A DNA stretch of 64,000 nucleotides from an uncultured Lentibacter sp. (lineage in GTDB: Bacteria > Pseudomonadota > Alphaproteobacteria > Rhodobacterales > Rhodobacteraceae): the NCBI GenBank assembly GCA_947497495.1, contig CANMGT010000004.1:173730-237729 (forward strand), written 5' to 3'. Every line of letters starts with the position of its first letter. Positions within the stretch are counted from its first letter, which is position 1. Both the position numbers and the translations under genes were made by a program. Below, one piece after another: positions 11,681-22,516 of the stretch. The notes below the pieces were generated by a model that was not told the origin of the DNA, ran no database searches, and worked only from the letters and a program-made list of their open reading frames with translations.

Positions 11681-12376
11681 CTAGCTGTCCAACTGGCGGC
11701 TCAGGATCGTCGAGAACTCGTCGGCGAAGGCTTCATAACCCGCCACGATCCTGTCGCTGTCAGCGCTCAGTTTGTTGTAGAAAATAACCGCTGGGATAGC
11801 CGCCAAAAGGCCAAGCCCTGTTGCCAGCAGGGCCTCGGCAATGCCGGGGGCGACAACCGCGAGGTTGGTGTTTTGCTGCTGCGCGATCTCGATAAACGAG
11901 TTCATGATGCCGATGACGGTTCCGAACAGGCCGATAAAAGGCGCGGTTGAGCCGACTGTCGCCAGCACTTGTAAACCGCTCTGAAGCCCCTCGGCCTCTT
12001 TGGCGATCGCTACATCCATGGTTCTGTCGATCCGTGCATGCGCTCCGGCGATAAGCCCGCCGTCCGCACGGTGCGAACGCCGCCACTCTGTCATGCCCGA
12101 GGCAAATATGCGCCGGCTCTGCCCTTCTGGATCTGCGCCGATCTGCTCGTAAAGCCTGTCAAGCGGTTCGCCCGACCAAAACGCATGGTCAAACGTCTCC
12201 GCCTCGGCGCGCGCTTTGCGGTAGTTGATGATCTTCTGGATAATGATCGACCACGACCAGCCCGAAGCCAAGATCAGGATGATCATTACTAATTTAACGG
12301 TAAGGGTTGCGCGTGCAAATAATGCCCACAGGGAGAAATCAATCTCCTGCGCAATCGCAAGTGTCTCTGCTTCCAT
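11681..12376 (-). CDS. tolQ: MotA/TolQ/ExbB proton channel family protein TolQ
   Basis: GTVIGIMNSFIEIAQQQNTNLAVVAPGIAEALLATGLGLLAAIPAVI motif; gene order. Confidence 0.95.
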   Translation of the reverse strand: MEAETLAIAQEIDFSLWALFARATLTVKLVMIILILASGWSWSIIIQKIINYRKARAEAETFDHAFWSGEPLDRLYEQIGADPEGQSRRIFASGMTEWRRSHRADGGLIAGAHARIDRTMDVAIAKEAEGLQSGLQVLATVGSTAPFIGLFGTVIGIMNSFIEIAQQQNTNLAVVAPGIAEALLATGLGLLAAIPAVIFYNKLSADSDRIVAGYEAFADEFSTILSRQLDS

Positions 12377-12469
12377 TGTGCCTGCTCTCTTTATGGCTTT
12401 TCGCCTTATTACAGGCAAATTAGCGCAAGTTTATTCAGAAAGCTATCCCAAGTCGCACAGAGATCGTTT

Positions 12470-12859
12470 TCAGTGCACCATCTGGCGAATATTTGCCGGA
12501 AGGCGCACAGGCTGGCCCTCAAGGCTCATGCAAACAACCGTGACAAGCGCGTGGAACAACACCTCTTCACCGCGCTTAACCCATTGTTCCATAACCATTC
12601 TCACACCAGTCACCGACTTGACAGAAGTCTGCACAAGCAACTCGTCGTCCAGCCTGCCCGAGCCAAGGTAGTCAGCCTCAACGCGGCGCACGGCAAAGAC
12701 AATTCCGTCACGCTCTTTCATCACGTTCTGGTCAAGCCCGATCTCGCGCACCCACTCCGAGCGCCCGCGCTCGATGTAACGCAGGTAGTTGGCGTAATAG
12801 ATGATACCCGCCATATCGGTGTCTTCGTAATACACCCGAACAGGAAGTTCATAGATCAT
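12470..12859 (-). CDS. ybgC: Tol-Pal associated acyl-CoA thioesterase (hot-dog fold)
   Basis: YYEDTDMAGIIYYANYLRYIERGRSEW 4HBT motif; upstream of tolQ. Confidence 0.93.
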   Translation of the reverse strand: MIYELPVRVYYEDTDMAGIIYYANYLRYIERGRSEWVREIGLDQNVMKERDGIVFAVRRVEADYLGSGRLDDELLVQTSVKSVTGVRMVMEQWVKRGEEVLFHALVTVVCMSLEGQPVRLPANIRQMVH

Positions 12860-12869
12860 AGCGCGCCCT

Positions 12870-13508
12870 CTAGCTTTGCGGTGGCAAAACTATGCTTGCC
12901 CGCGCCGCCAGCCGCAAGGCAAAGCTCGCATCCTGCTCCATCACAGGCAGCACCGGGTCGTAAGCCGCCTTGATCACTGCGGCGATCTCGGGGTGCAGCA
13001 GGTGCACGCCGTCTTTTGTCTGCGCCAAAGGCGAGCGGTTGGCAAAAGCGGTGTCTGACCACAGCAAGCTCACCTGCGCAACTTCAGCCAAGGCGATGCT
13101 TTCGGCGGGCATCTCGGCCAAAGCGCCGCCCATGCACAAAAAGCTGAACGCTGCCTTGATCGCGCCCTGCGCATCAAAGCGGAAAAACCTGTATTGATGC
13201 GCCTGCTGTTCCTTCAACCGCGCCACAAGCGCTGCCAAGTCAGGCACCAACTGGTCAAGGTCAGGCACGTCCAACAGCTCGTCCCACTCTCGAAAGAAAA
13301 AGAACATCAGGTTCGAGCCAAGCTCTGCGTCTGTCTCCATCAGCGGCTGGCCTGTCAGCACAGACATCGCCTCAACCGCGCCTTTGACGGTGGCGACTGT
13401 CGCGTCGTCCACACCAAAAACAATCGGCGCCATGGGCCGCCCCCAGCGGGCAAACAAAAAGCTGCCGTCGCTGCGTGTGAATAGCTGTTCTACATCTTCA
13501 GGTGTCAT
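12870..13508 (-). CDS. Conserved hypothetical protein between ruvB and ybgC
   Basis: Intact 212-aa ORF co-oriented in the ruv-tol run; MTPEDVEQLFTRSDGSFLFARWGRPMAPIVFGVDD; family not recognised. Confidence 0.75.
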   Translation of the reverse strand: MTPEDVEQLFTRSDGSFLFARWGRPMAPIVFGVDDATVATVKGAVEAMSVLTGQPLMETDAELGSNLMFFFFREWDELLDVPDLDQLVPDLAALVARLKEQQAHQYRFFRFDAQGAIKAAFSFLCMGGALAEMPAESIALAEVAQVSLLWSDTAFANRSPLAQTKDGVHLLHPEIAAVIKAAYDPVLPVMEQDASFALRLAARASIVLPPQS

Positions 13509-13533
13509 GGGCGCGCTTCTAAAGCCTTAAACG

Positions 13534-14553
13534 CTATTCGAAAAGGTCATTTCGCCCCGTTGGCGCACGCAGGCCCAAATGCTCCCAGCCTTTCGCCGCC
13601 AGCATTCGGCCGCGCGGTGTGCGTTGCAGCAAGCCCCGCTGCAACAGGAAGGGCTCGATGACCTCTTCCAAAGCATCGCGGCTCTCGCTTAACGCAGCCG
13701 CAATCGTTTCGATGCCCACAGGCCCGCCCGCATAGTTTTCCGCAATCAGTCCAAGATAACGCCTGTCGGCCCCATCAAGGCCCAACGCATCAACCCCCAA
13801 ACGCAGCAACGCCTTATCAGCCAGCTCCTGCGTGATAACGCCGTCGCCCTCAACCAGCGCGAAGTCGACAACCCGCCGTAGCAAACGCCCCGCAATCCGC
13901 GGCGTGCCGCGCGAGCGTTTCGCGATCTCCTGCGCGCCCGCCTTGTCAGCCTTGATATCAAGCTTCATGGCGTTGCCACTGACGATCGTCTCAAGCTCGT
14001 CCACCGAGTAAAACTGCAACCGTGTGGGGATGCCAAACCTGTCGCGAAGAGGCGTTGTCAGCAAGCCAAGCCGCGTCGTTGCACCCACAAGCGTGAAGGG
14101 TTGCAACTCGATGCGCACGGTGCGCGCGGCAGGCCCCTCGCCGATCACCAAGTCCAGCTCGAAGTCTTCAAGCGCGGGGTAGAGCACTTCTTCCACAACA
14201 GGGTTAAGGCGGTGTATCTCGTCAATGAACAGCACGTCATGCGCTTCAAGGTTGGTCAGAATGGCCGCCAAGTCGCCAGCTTTCGCCAGCACAGGCCCGC
14301 TCGTCATGCGAAAGCCAACGCCAAGTTCTTTGGCGATGATCTGCGCCAGCGTTGTCTTACCAAGGCCCGGAGGGCCGTGAAACAGCGTGTGGTCCATCGC
14401 GTCTTTGCGCATCTTGGCGCTCTCGATGAACACCTTGAGGTTGGCGCGCGCCTCGGCTTGGCCAACAAACTCGGACAGCGACTGAGGCCGCAAAGCGCGC
14501 TCATAGTCTGTCGGTTGCGCCTCGGGGTTCAAAAGCGGGTCACGGTCTTCCAT
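13534..14553 (-). CDS. ruvB: Holliday junction branch migration helicase RuvB
   Basis: [52 protein letters not shown]. Confidence 0.97.
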   Translation of the reverse strand: MEDRDPLLNPEAQPTDYERALRPQSLSEFVGQAEARANLKVFIESAKMRKDAMDHTLFHGPPGLGKTTLAQIIAKELGVGFRMTSGPVLAKAGDLAAILTNLEAHDVLFIDEIHRLNPVVEEVLYPALEDFELDLVIGEGPAARTVRIELQPFTLVGATTRLGLLTTPLRDRFGIPTRLQFYSVDELETIVSGNAMKLDIKADKAGAQEIAKRSRGTPRIAGRLLRRVVDFALVEGDGVITQELADKALLRLGVDALGLDGADRRYLGLIAENYAGGPVGIETIAAALSESRDALEEVIEPFLLQRGLLQRTPRGRMLAAKGWEHLGLRAPTGRNDLFE

Positions 14554-14556
14554 GCT

Positions 14557-15222
14557 CTACCCCTTCGGCGCCATGAGCTTCAGCGCGGCGCGAATAAGCG
14601 AGGAGGTGTCTTCTCCCGCCCCCTCGTTTTGCGCCTGCGCCACAGCTGCGGCCGCCTCGCCGGGGGCATAGCCAAGGTTTGTCAGCGCCGACAAAGCCTC
14701 TGACTGCGCGGCAGCACTACCCGCAGGCTCGGGGGCCGACTCGACAATGTCTTCCAGCACGCTGTCGTCTTCCGGCGCGCTCGCCCCCTTGGCCGCGCCC
14801 CTTGGCACCAATGCCATCACGCTTGGCGCCTTGTCTTTCAAGTCCAGCACAACCCGCTGCGCCGTTTTCGGGCCGATGCCTTTGGCCGCCTTCACAGCGT
14901 TCCAGTCGCCCAGCGCAATCGCGCGGCTGACGCCCTCAGCGCCGACCGTGCCCAAAATAGCCAGCGAGGCCTTTGCGCCCACACCCTGTACGCTCATCAG
15001 CAGCCTGTGCCACTCTTTCTCAACCAGAGACGTGAACCCGAAAAGCTGCAAATTGTCCTCACGCACCAGCAAGTCAGTATACAGCGCAACAGCCTCGCCC
15101 GCGCTTGGCAAAGCCTGCATCGTGCGCTCCGAGCAATAGACAAGATAGCCCACGCCCTTGACGTCAATCAGCACATGATCATCAGAAATATAGTCAATCC
15201 GTCCGGCTATCTTCCCGATCAT
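14557..15222 (-). CDS. ruvA: Holliday junction DNA helicase RuvA
   Basis: [11 protein letters not shown] start, [14 protein letters not shown] and [18 protein letters not shown] HhH motifs. Confidence 0.96.
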   Translation of the reverse strand: MIGKIAGRIDYISDDHVLIDVKGVGYLVYCSERTMQALPSAGEAVALYTDLLVREDNLQLFGFTSLVEKEWHRLLMSVQGVGAKASLAILGTVGAEGVSRAIALGDWNAVKAAKGIGPKTAQRVVLDLKDKAPSVMALVPRGAAKGASAPEDDSVLEDIVESAPEPAGSAAAQSEALSALTNLGYAPGEAAAAVAQAQNEGAGEDTSSLIRAALKLMAPKG

Positions 15223-15226
15223 GTGC

Positions 15227-15721
15227 TCAGCTTCCTGTCTTCAAAAGGAGTTGGTCGTATTTGTGGTGGTGAGCGTGGCAAATGGCAATCGCCAAAGCAT
15301 CCGCCGCATCGGCGCTTTTTACGTCCGCGCCGGGCAGCTGCATCTTCACCATATGTTTGATCTGCTCTTTACTGGCATGGCCGACGCCAACAACCGTCTT
15401 CTTCACCTTGTTGGGCGCATATTCCCCCACGCTCAACCCGAACTGTGCAGGCACCAGCAAGGCAATGCCGCGCGCTTGCCCGAGTTTCAGCGTCGAAGCG
15501 CCGTCTTTGTTCACAAACGTCTGCTCAACGGCGGCGGTCTGCGGGGCATGTTCGCGCAAAACCTCTGTAAGTTGCCTATGCAGCGAGCAGAGCCTGTCTG
15601 CCAAATCGGCGCCTTCGGAGTGCACCACACCGTTCGCAACAAAGCTCAAACGCGAGCCGGCAGAGTCTATAATGCCCCAGCCCATATTCCTCAGGCCCGG
15701 GTCGATCCCTAAAATCCGCAT
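15227..15721 (-). CDS. ruvC: Crossover junction endodeoxyribonuclease RuvC
   Basis: [46 protein letters not shown]. Confidence 0.96.
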   Translation of the reverse strand: MRILGIDPGLRNMGWGIIDSAGSRLSFVANGVVHSEGADLADRLCSLHRQLTEVLREHAPQTAAVEQTFVNKDGASTLKLGQARGIALLVPAQFGLSVGEYAPNKVKKTVVGVGHASKEQIKHMVKMQLPGADVKSADAADALAIAICHAHHHKYDQLLLKTGS

Positions 15722-16041
15722 GACTACTCACTGCTCTGTTGCTTTTTTGAAGCAGTAGCACGAAACAAGAACATGTGCCAAGTCTTAACATCTCAAAGCC
15801 CCAAAACGTCACAATTCCCCGCAAGCGACATTGCAATGTCCAAAACCGCCGCGTGCAGCCTGAAAACGACACAGTCGAAGACGCATTTGAGCCATACTAA
15901 AAAGGTGCATTAACCCGCCCAAGACCCATGCAGAAAGCGCATATCTCATATGTGATTTCACCGCTTGTGAGTGGAGCAATCTCCCCCTAGATGCCCCCCA
16001 ACGCTAATGACCATGACGCAACACAAAAAAGGAACACGGAT

Positions 16042-16251
16042 ATGGCCTCAATCGAATTCACCCGCACCGAGCAAGTCATTGCTTCAAATGGCCGTATCGG
16101 CCAGTTCTTCGCCCCTGTGATCGCGATGATCTCTGCCTGGAACGATGCGCGCGTCACACGTAACGCGCTTTCAACCCTGAGCGACCGCGAGCTTGAAGAC
16201 ATTGGCCTCTGCCGCGGCGACATTGACCGCATTGCAGAGCAGCACATCTAA
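16042..16251 (+). CDS. DUF1127 domain small protein (69 aa)
   Basis: ATG at 16042 with AAAGGAA upstream; RNALSTLSDRELEDIGLCRGDIDRIAE matches the DUF1127 pattern. Confidence 0.8.
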   Translation: MASIEFTRTEQVIASNGRIGQFFAPVIAMISAWNDARVTRNALSTLSDRELEDIGLCRGDIDRIAEQHI

Positions 16252-16292
16252 ACGCATCTCTACAGTCCTAACGGGCCATGGGCCCAAAGGAC

Positions 16293-16327
16293 AAAGCCGC
16301 GCTTCCGGTCAGAAGCGCGGCTTTTTC
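16293..16327 (+). terminator. Rho-independent terminator downstream of the DUF1127 gene
   Basis: 13-bp stem AAAGCCGCGCTTC / GAAGCGCGGCTTT, 6-nt loop, followed by T-run. Confidence 0.85.
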
Positions 16328-16400
16328 TATGGAGGGTCGTCACTGGAGAGAAAGCTTTTGGAGGGACAGCCTTTGGAGGGGCGGAGAGAAACAGTTTCAG

Positions 16401-16745
16401 CTACCGGATGATGCCGCCGACGAAAGACGCCAGCATGTAAGTCGGCTTGCCCGGCTCAAGCAGCCAAGCGCTGCCTTGCTCAACGACAGTTCCCGACTTC
16501 AGCAAAGCGACCTTGGAAGAATATTTCTCAGGGCCGTAGCTGGCAAAAACAACCGCTTTGAACAGGAGGCCAACCGCGAGCACAGCAACCACACCGCCGA
16601 AGGGAAAGCCCGGCTTGGTGTGCTTGGGTTTAATCTTGATCAGGCCGCTCTTCTCCACGCGAAACGTGTAGCCACGGCTCATCGCTTCATGGGTTTTTCG
16701 AACGCGCCCAATGCGCTTATCAAATTTTTCAGTCGTACCGGACAT
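16401..16745 (-). CDS. Hypothetical single-TM protein
   Basis: ORF with one clear hydrophobic segment (FGGVVAVLAVGLLFKAVVFASYG); ends in the convergent region with the DUF1127 gene. Confidence 0.65.
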   Translation of the reverse strand: MSGTTEKFDKRIGRVRKTHEAMSRGYTFRVEKSGLIKIKPKHTKPGFPFGGVVAVLAVGLLFKAVVFASYGPEKYSSKVALLKSGTVVEQGSAWLLEPGKPTYMLASFVGGIIR

Positions 16746-16838
16746 AGCAGCCTCCAGCGCCCCCACCGGATTGACTTCAATATCTCGTTGAATTGTGGCA
16801 ATTTTTGGGCAACTGCCTCAATTTAGACTATAAATCGC

Positions 16839-17714
16839 TTAAACTCGTTCTAACTTTGTCAGCAAAAGTGTGCTCCAGTCACCAATCACATCTTTTTGAG
16901 ACAGATTGATGCCATTTTGTGCATAAACCTCGATCACCTCGTCAGCCTGCTCATTCAAAATCCCCGAAAGAATCGCATAGCCGCCTTGTGTGAGATTCGC
17001 CGCAATCTCGGGCGCCAAAGCCAAAAGCGGCCCCTTGAGGATATTGGCAAAGATCAAGTCATAGGGTGCCGCAGCCGCCAGATCAGGGTGATCAAAGCCA
17101 GCCGCCTCTACGCAGTCGATTCTGCCTGCCAGCCCATTGGCCTCGGCATTGGCCAGCGCCACATCAACCGCAACCTCGTCGATATCACTTGCAATAATCT
17201 TTGCGGGCCAAAGCCGCGCGGCCCCCATCGCCAGCACAGCCGTGCCGCAGCCGATGTCGGCGACTGTCTTGGCCACGAAGCCCTCGGTTGCAATATGGTC
17301 AAGAGCGCGCAAACAGCCCAGCGTGGTGCCGTGGTGGCCCGTGCCAAAGGCCATCGCAGCCTCGATCAGCAGAGGCTCGGCACCTTCAGGCAGTTTGTCA
17401 GCGTCGTGGCTGCCATAGACAAAAAACCGGCCCGCCTCGACAGGAGCCAACTCGCGTTTCACTTTGGCAACCCAGTCGGTTTCCGGAATTTCCGAGACAA
17501 CAAAACTCGCGCCATGCATGGCCTCAAGCAGGGCCAGCCCGCCCTTGTCGGGCGCTTCTGTGAAGTAACCCGCCACTTCCCAAAGCCCGGAGCCGTCTTC
17601 AACCTCGAAAACACCCACGCCCGTTGGCTCGGGGTTCATGCCCTCCAGGGCTTCTCCGAGGGTCTCGGCTGTGGCTTTGCCAGTAACTGTGGTGAACGCA
17701 GAGTAAGAGATCAT
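16839..17714 (-). CDS. prmA: Ribosomal protein L11 methyltransferase
   Basis: MAFGTGHHGTT, VADIGCGTAVLAMGAA, IFANILKGPL motifs of PrmA. Confidence 0.93.
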   Translation of the reverse strand: MISYSAFTTVTGKATAETLGEALEGMNPEPTGVGVFEVEDGSGLWEVAGYFTEAPDKGGLALLEAMHGASFVVSEIPETDWVAKVKRELAPVEAGRFFVYGSHDADKLPEGAEPLLIEAAMAFGTGHHGTTLGCLRALDHIATEGFVAKTVADIGCGTAVLAMGAARLWPAKIIASDIDEVAVDVALANAEANGLAGRIDCVEAAGFDHPDLAAAAPYDLIFANILKGPLLALAPEIAANLTQGGYAILSGILNEQADEVIEVYAQNGINLSQKDVIGDWSTLLLTKLERV

Positions 17715-17729
17715 GAGAAAAGTCCGCTG

Positions 17730-18965
17730 TTATGTGGCCGCTTGAGTGCGGGCGAATTTGGAGAAAACTGTTTCGTTGCCCGGCTCCGGGTGACGCGGGA
17801 TCATCAATGCCAGGGCAAACGAGCCCGCCGCCATCGAGGCCGCCAGCGCAAAGACGGCCGAGGGTGAGACGAGCCAGAGATACCCCAAAGAGGCCGGCAA
17901 AACGACAGCCGCGATATGGTTGATCGTGAAGGCAACAGCCGCTGTCGGGGCAATATCTTTCGGGTCGGCTATCTTCTGGAAGTAGGTTTTCAAAGCCAGT
18001 GCGAGCGCGAAGAACACATGATCGATGACATAGAGCATCGCGGCCAGCACGACGCCCCAGCCAAACCAGTAGATGCCGCCATAAGCCAGAAAGACGACCA
18101 TCAACCCGAAGTATTCAAACAACAGCGTGTTGCGCTCCCCAAACCGGTGAACAACATGTCCGAACACCGGCGCGATCACCATGTTGATGACGAGGTTGAT
18201 CAAGTAAAGCGCGGTGATTTCATGCACGGCAAAGCCAAACTTTTCGACCATCATAAAACCCGCGAAAACCATGAAAATCTGGCGTCGCGCACCGGCCATG
18301 AACTGCAACGCATAGTAAAGCCAGTAGCGGCGGCGCAGGATCATCTTCTTAATCTGCGGATGCGGCGCTTCGAACTGCGGATACGCCAGCAGGCAGAACA
18401 CAGCGATCGCAGCGGTAACACCGCCGGACACCATGTAAACAATGTTATAGCTCAGCCCCAAAGGCTCCCAGAGCGCGACGATGATCAGATAACAGATCAG
18501 TGTCGCCCCCGAGCCCATTGCAAGCAAATAGCCCAAAACCTTGGGTGCACGCTCTTTGGGAAGCCACTGAAGCTGCAAAGACTGGTTCACCGTTTCATAA
18601 TAGTGAAAGCCGATTGAGCTCAGCATCGTGATCGTCAGAATGCCCGCCAGCGAGGGAAACCACGCCGTCACAGCCGTCGCCGCGCCCAGCATGATCAGCG
18701 AGACGAGCCCCAAGACTTGCTCGCGAATGAAAATGATCAACGCAATCACGCCAACCGCCAGAAACCCCGGAATTTCGCGTACCGTGTGCAGCCAGCCGTT
18801 GTCAGAGCCGTCAAAATGCCCGACCTCGATCACGAAGTTGTTGAGCAGAGCGCTCCATGTCGCAAACGCGATCGGCATCGCAAAGGCCATCATGAACAAC
18901 AGCCCCTCCGGCCTGCGCCAAAACGGCAGTGTCGCGGTGTCGGAGATTTTCACAAGTCTGGCCAT
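17730..18965 (-). CDS. MFS-type transporter
   Basis: Multi-TM ORF; internal start MARLVKISDT at 18965 chosen; MFS-like loop charges. Confidence 0.75.
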   Translation of the reverse strand: MARLVKISDTATLPFWRRPEGLLFMMAFAMPIAFATWSALLNNFVIEVGHFDGSDNGWLHTVREIPGFLAVGVIALIIFIREQVLGLVSLIMLGAATAVTAWFPSLAGILTITMLSSIGFHYYETVNQSLQLQWLPKERAPKVLGYLLAMGSGATLICYLIIVALWEPLGLSYNIVYMVSGGVTAAIAVFCLLAYPQFEAPHPQIKKMILRRRYWLYYALQFMAGARRQIFMVFAGFMMVEKFGFAVHEITALYLINLVINMVIAPVFGHVVHRFGERNTLLFEYFGLMVVFLAYGGIYWFGWGVVLAAMLYVIDHVFFALALALKTYFQKIADPKDIAPTAAVAFTINHIAAVVLPASLGYLWLVSPSAVFALAASMAAGSFALALMIPRHPEPGNETVFSKFARTQAAT

Positions 18966-19077
18966 GACTTCGCATAAGCTCTTTTGCGGGCAAGTCCCAG
19001 AATTTTCTGCTGTCTGATATAAATCAAGGTGCATACATTCATTTCAATGCATACCGCACGCGAAAGTGAGGAAAACG

Positions 19078-20148
19078 ATGGACATAGTTGCACTGATTGA
19101 ACGGATCGGCGAGGCGCCCACAGTGGCGCTTTTCGGGCTGATCACCGGCATCGTTTTCGGCGTGGCCGCCCAGCGCAGCAAATTCTGCCTGCGCGCTGCG
19201 GCTGTCGAATTCGCCCGCGGGATGATGAAGGACAAGGTCGCCGTCTGGCTTCTGACCTTCTCAACCGCCCTTGTCTGGGTGCAAGGCGCGCAGCTTCTGG
19301 GTCTGTTTGAAACAGCCGATGCGCGGATGATGGCGGTGCCTGGCAGCTGGTCAGGCGCTGTGATCGGCGGGCTTCTGTTCGGCGCGGGTATGGTGTTGGC
19401 GCGGGGCTGCTCGGGGCGGCTTCTGGTGCTGGCCGCAACGGGCAACCTGCGCTCCGTGGTGGCGGGGCTTGTGTTTGCTGTCGTGGCGCAGATGTCTCTG
19501 TCTGGCGTTTTGTCGCCGCTGCGCGACAACCTCGCTGCACTTTGGGTCACAACGGGCGGACGCAACCTTGATTTGCTGGCATTCGTCGGCGCACCGCAAA
19601 CCGCTGGCCTCCTGCTTGGGCTGTTCACGGCGGGGCTGGCGCTCTATATTTCCTACAAGGAAAAGATCGGCCTTTCTCGGCTGGTGTTTGCCTCTGGCGT
19701 CGGCTTCTCTGTCGCGCTCGGATGGGTGCTGACCTATAGCCTGAGCCAAGTGGTGTTTGACCCGATCCAGATCGAAAGTGCGACCTTCTCGGGGCCGTCG
19801 GCACACACGCTGATGTTTTTCCTCGATCGCAACGCTGTGCTTGAGTTTGACGTGGGCCTCGTTCCGGGCGTTGTCATCGGCTCGTTCATTGCCGCTGTTC
19901 TGACCCGCGAGTTCAAGTTTCAGGGCTTTTCGGACGAAAGCAACATGCGCCGTTCGATGACGGGGGCCGTGCTGATGGGCTTTGGCGCCATGCTGGCAGG
20001 CGGCTGCGCCATCGGGGCTGGCGTTACCGGCGGTTCGATCTTTGCGGGCACTGCGTGGCTGGCGCTCTTTTGCATGTGGATCGGCGCTATGATCACCGAC
20101 TATCTCGTCGATCAACGCGGGATGAGCGCCAAAGGACAGGCTGTTTGA
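19078..20148 (+). CDS. YeeE/YedE family (thiosulfate/sulfur transport-type) membrane protein
   Basis: Repeated GxxFGxxAQRSKFCLRAA and GxGxxLAxGCxxGxGVTGGS motifs; multi-TM. Confidence 0.82.
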   Translation: MDIVALIERIGEAPTVALFGLITGIVFGVAAQRSKFCLRAAAVEFARGMMKDKVAVWLLTFSTALVWVQGAQLLGLFETADARMMAVPGSWSGAVIGGLLFGAGMVLARGCSGRLLVLAATGNLRSVVAGLVFAVVAQMSLSGVLSPLRDNLAALWVTTGGRNLDLLAFVGAPQTAGLLLGLFTAGLALYISYKEKIGLSRLVFASGVGFSVALGWVLTYSLSQVVFDPIQIESATFSGPSAHTLMFFLDRNAVLEFDVGLVPGVVIGSFIAAVLTREFKFQGFSDESNMRRSMTGAVLMGFGAMLAGGCAIGAGVTGGSIFAGTAWLALFCMWIGAMITDYLVDQRGMSAKGQAV

Positions 20149-20150
20149 AT

Positions 20151-20230
20151 TCGAATTTCGCTGCGCGAAATCCGACAGGCTGGGGGGCCAGCCCCCCAGA
20201 CCCCCCGGGATATTTGGACCAAAAAGACAG
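20151..20230 (+). repeat. Gene-end modular repeat, copy 1
   Basis: ATTTCGCTGCGCGAAATCCGAC + CTGGGGGGCCAGCCCCCCAG + CCCCCCGGGATATTTGGACCAAAAAGA; same architecture as the 39.6, 39.7 and 44.0 kb copies. Confidence 0.75.
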
Positions 20231-20233
20231 ACG

Positions 20234-22429
20234 TTAGTAAAAGTTTTGCGGATCGATATCGACGTTCAGGCGGAGTTGGTTGGGGAGCTTAAGGCCCTTC
20301 AGCCATTGGCGGATCGCACCTTGCAGGGGGGCGTCTTTAGGAGCCTTTATCAGCAGGCGCACACGGTGACGGCCGCGCACGCGGGCTATGGGCGCGGGTG
20401 CCGGGCCGAATACTTGAGCGCCGATGGCCTCTAGCGGAGCCGTGTTGCGCGCCAGATGTTCACCAAGCTCGAAGGCATCCTGTGGCTCGGGTGCGCTGAT
20501 GATCACACCCGCGAGCCGCCCGAAGGGGGGCATGCCCGAAACGCGCCGCTCGTCGGCTTCCGCGTGCCAGAAGGCCCGCTCTTTGCCGGACATGATCGCC
20601 CGCAACACAGGGTGATCGGGCTGATAGGTTTGCAGCATAGCAACGCCGCGCTTTTCGGCGCGCCCTGCCCGCCCCGACACCTGCCGCATTTGCTGGAACG
20701 TGCGCTCGGCGGCACGCATGTCAGAGCCCTGCAGGCTCAAATCGGCGTCGATGATGCCAACCAGCGTGAGCAGCGGGAAGTTGTGCCCCTTGGCCACCAG
20801 TTGCGTGCCGATGATGATGTCAGCGCCGCCTTCGGCGATGCTGGCAATCTGCGCCTTCAAAGCCCGCGCGCTGCCGAAAAGATCGGACGATAGCACTGCA
20901 ATGCGCGCCCCTTCGAAGCGCTCTCCAGCCTCCTCGGCAAGGCGCTCGACGCCCGGGCCGACGACAGCCAGCGAGTCTTCGCTTTCGCACGACGGGCAGG
21001 CCTCGGGGATCGGCTTGCTTTCGCCGCACTGGTGGCAGACCAGCCGCTTTTGAAACCGGTGCTCGACCATGCGTGCGTCGCAATGGTCGCACCCGATCTG
21101 CTCGCCACATTTGCGGCACAGCGTGACGGGCGCATAGCCGCGTCGATTGAGAAACAGCAGCGACTGCTCGCCGCGGCTGATCCGCGCTTTGACAGCATTC
21201 TCCAGCTCTGGCGATATCCAGCGGTTTGACGGCAACTTGACTTGCCGCATGTCGATGGTTTTCAGCTCGGGCAACACAGCCTCGCCATAGCGCGAGCCAA
21301 GCTCGACAAGGTCATACTTGCCGGATTGCGCGTTCGTCCAGCTTTCAAGGCTGGGCGTGGCCGACGCCAGAACAACCTGCGCCGAGCACAAAGACGCGCG
21401 CAAAACAGACATGTCGCGGGCGTTGTATAGCACGCCGTCTTCCTGCTTGTAGGAGGTGTCGTGCTCCTCATCGACCACGATCAACCCCAAGTCGCGGAAC
21501 GGCAAAAACAGCGCCGAGCGCGCGCCAACGACCACGTCAGCAGCCCCCTCACCCACCATCTTCCAAGTGCGGCGGCGCTCTGTCATCGTCACGCCCGAGT
21601 GCCACTCGGCGGCTTTCGCGCCAAAGCGCGCTTCGACGCGTTTCATAAACTCGGCCGACAGAGCGATCTCGGGCAGAAGCACCAAGGCCTGCCGCCCCTT
21701 GCGCAGGGTTTCTGCGACAGCTTCAAGGTAAACCTCCGTCTTACCTGAGCCTGTGATGCCCCACAAAAGCGTGCTGGCGTAGGCCCCTGCCTTGACCTTG
21801 TCACAAAGCTGGTTGGCAGCGGCTTCCTGCGCCTCCGTCAGGTCTTTGCGGCCAAAGTCTGGCGTAAGTCGCGGGAACGGCAAGTCACGCGGCGTGTCTT
21901 CCTCAAGCACAACGCCCTGCTTGACGAGTCCCTTAATCACCGAGGGCGTCACGTCTGCGTGCTCGGCCAACTCGCGCTGCGTAAACGACAACCCGCCGTA
22001 GTCTTCAAAGACAGCAAGCACGCGGCGGCGCGCCTCGGTCATGCGGTCAGGCATGGCCACGCCTTTGCGCAAGATCTTCTGCATCGAAGGCGGGTTTGAC
22101 AGCCCCGGTGCGCGCGTTGCCAGCCGCAGCATCTGCGTGATCGGCGTCAGCGTATAGGCGGCACATTTCACCAGGAACTCGCGCATTTCGGGGCGCATCG
22201 GCGCGACATCCAAAACGCGGCTCACAGAGCGCGCCTTGCTCAAGTCAAAGCCGCCACGTCCCTTGCCCCAGACCACGCCGATGACTTTGCGCGGCCCCAA
22301 AGGCACCTCAACGAATGCCCCCAAGTGACACCCGCCCTCGCAGGCTTTATAGTCCAGCGGGCGATGGATCGGCTGTGTTGTCAGAACACTGACAAGCTCG
22401 CCTTCGCTGAAATAGTCCTGCTCGGCCAC
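20234..22429 (-). CDS. priA: Primosomal replication protein N' (helicase) PriA
   Basis: [49 protein letters not shown] zinc-binding cysteines; GTG start at 22429 inferred. Confidence 0.94.
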   Translation of the reverse strand: MAEQDYFSEGELVSVLTTQPIHRPLDYKACEGGCHLGAFVEVPLGPRKVIGVVWGKGRGGFDLSKARSVSRVLDVAPMRPEMREFLVKCAAYTLTPITQMLRLATRAPGLSNPPSMQKILRKGVAMPDRMTEARRRVLAVFEDYGGLSFTQRELAEHADVTPSVIKGLVKQGVVLEEDTPRDLPFPRLTPDFGRKDLTEAQEAAANQLCDKVKAGAYASTLLWGITGSGKTEVYLEAVAETLRKGRQALVLLPEIALSAEFMKRVEARFGAKAAEWHSGVTMTERRRTWKMVGEGAADVVVGARSALFLPFRDLGLIVVDEEHDTSYKQEDGVLYNARDMSVLRASLCSAQVVLASATPSLESWTNAQSGKYDLVELGSRYGEAVLPELKTIDMRQVKLPSNRWISPELENAVKARISRGEQSLLFLNRRGYAPVTLCRKCGEQIGCDHCDARMVEHRFQKRLVCHQCGESKPIPEACPSCESEDSLAVVGPGVERLAEEAGERFEGARIAVLSSDLFGSARALKAQIASIAEGGADIIIGTQLVAKGHNFPLLTLVGIIDADLSLQGSDMRAAERTFQQMRQVSGRAGRAEKRGVAMLQTYQPDHPVLRAIMSGKERAFWHAEADERRVSGMPPFGRLAGVIISAPEPQDAFELGEHLARNTAPLEAIGAQVFGPAPAPIARVRGRHRVRLLIKAPKDAPLQGAIRQWLKGLKLPNQLRLNVDIDPQNFY

Positions 22430-22516
22430 CTGTTGCTCCGGTTTGGGGGTTTGCGCATGCCTTTCTATGAGGTAAAGCTGCCCACGACAATTCCAAAGCC
22501 AAGAAGGCCGCACTTT

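Noticed and set aside
16896-17867. 323-aa ORF on the + strand
   Set aside because: Antisense to prmA and the MFS gene; shadow frame
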